A DNA stretch of 12,976 bases from CAYSPU01 sp964432995 (GTDB taxonomy: Bacteria > Verrucomicrobiota > Verrucomicrobiia > Limisphaerales > JAHDYP01): contig CAYSPU010000170.1 in the NCBI GenBank assembly GCA_964432995.1, positions 1 to 12,976 of the forward strand, in the 5' to 3' direction. Shown piece by piece: positions 12,901 to 12,976 of this stretch. Every line of letters starts with the position of its first letter. Position 1 is the stretch's first letter. The notes under the pieces were generated by a model. That model did no database searches. It was not told the DNA's origin and saw only the letters and a program-made list of their open reading frames with translations. The position numbers and the translations under genes were made by a program.

Positions 12901-12976
12901 ACGCCCTTCCGAACGGTCCTCTTTTCCGCAGCGGCGGAATCCCCCGTGCCCCGCGCACGTGCTCCCCGCGGCTCCG
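12897..12976 (+). CDS. Start of a downstream gene, cut by the window edge
   Basis: A GTG at 12897 overlaps the coxS stop (GTGA), and its frame stays open for 26 codons to the window end. Translational coupling to coxS fits the molybdopterin-binding large subunit usual at this place. The visible residues carry no recognisable motif, and another frame is also open, so both frame and start are guesses. Confidence 0.3.
   Translation, partial: MNALPNGPLFRSGGIPRAPRTCSPRL

Noticed and set aside
1..12976. CRISPR array, insertion sequence or transposase
   Set aside because: No regularly spaced repeats and no transposase motifs were seen on either strand.

Overview
The window is high-GC bacterial DNA from a draft or scaffolded assembly: ten Ns interrupt the sigma factor gene. 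Gene content (a Pro-rich SppA, an M24 peptidase with a creatinase-like N-terminus, a YugP-type protease, an RpoD-like sigma factor without region 1.1, UbiA, DUF72, a CoxS-type iron-sulfur subunit) and the scarcity of Shine-Dalgarno sequences fit a Verrucomicrobiota-like bacterium. This is an impression from protein style; there is no rRNA to anchor it.

Positions 1-7833 are ordinary plus-strand chromosome: the 3' part of proA, a conserved gene with ATP-grasp-like motifs, a MarC-family membrane protein that overlaps it by ATGA, an SppA peptidase, an M24 peptidase, a YugP-like membrane protease closed by a hairpin terminator, the RpoD-type sigma factor with the gap, and apt. Several promoters of the form TTGNCA-17-TANNNT can be placed. 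Three (sppA, apt, coxS) lie so close to the ATG that the mRNAs should be leaderless or nearly so.

Positions 7834-8143 hold a sigma-70-type promoter followed by a 14-bp stem (candidate small RNA), a 12-bp perfect tandem repeat, and a tRNA-Asp(GUC) gene with its own promoter.

The most notable feature is at 8118-10288. The last 26 bases of the tRNA-Asp gene, including CCA, are repeated exactly at 10263-10288, the attL/attR signature of DNA integrated into a tRNA 3' end. The roughly 2.1 kb between the repeats holds a histidine kinase remnant, an intact secreted TIM-barrel glycosidase-like gene with a possible operator, and an AT-richer tract with hairpins and direct repeats. No integrase is present, so it is a decayed or non-autonomous insertion. 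The far att copy lies inside the 3' end of the DUF72 gene and supplies its C-terminus.

Beyond it, the minus strand carries UbiA then DUF72 (likely one transcript), preceded by a nitroreductase-like C-terminal fragment that may mark another breakpoint. Divergently, a CoxS-type [2Fe-2S] subunit of a molybdenum hydroxylase starts at 12421, and a partner gene begins by overlap at the window edge.
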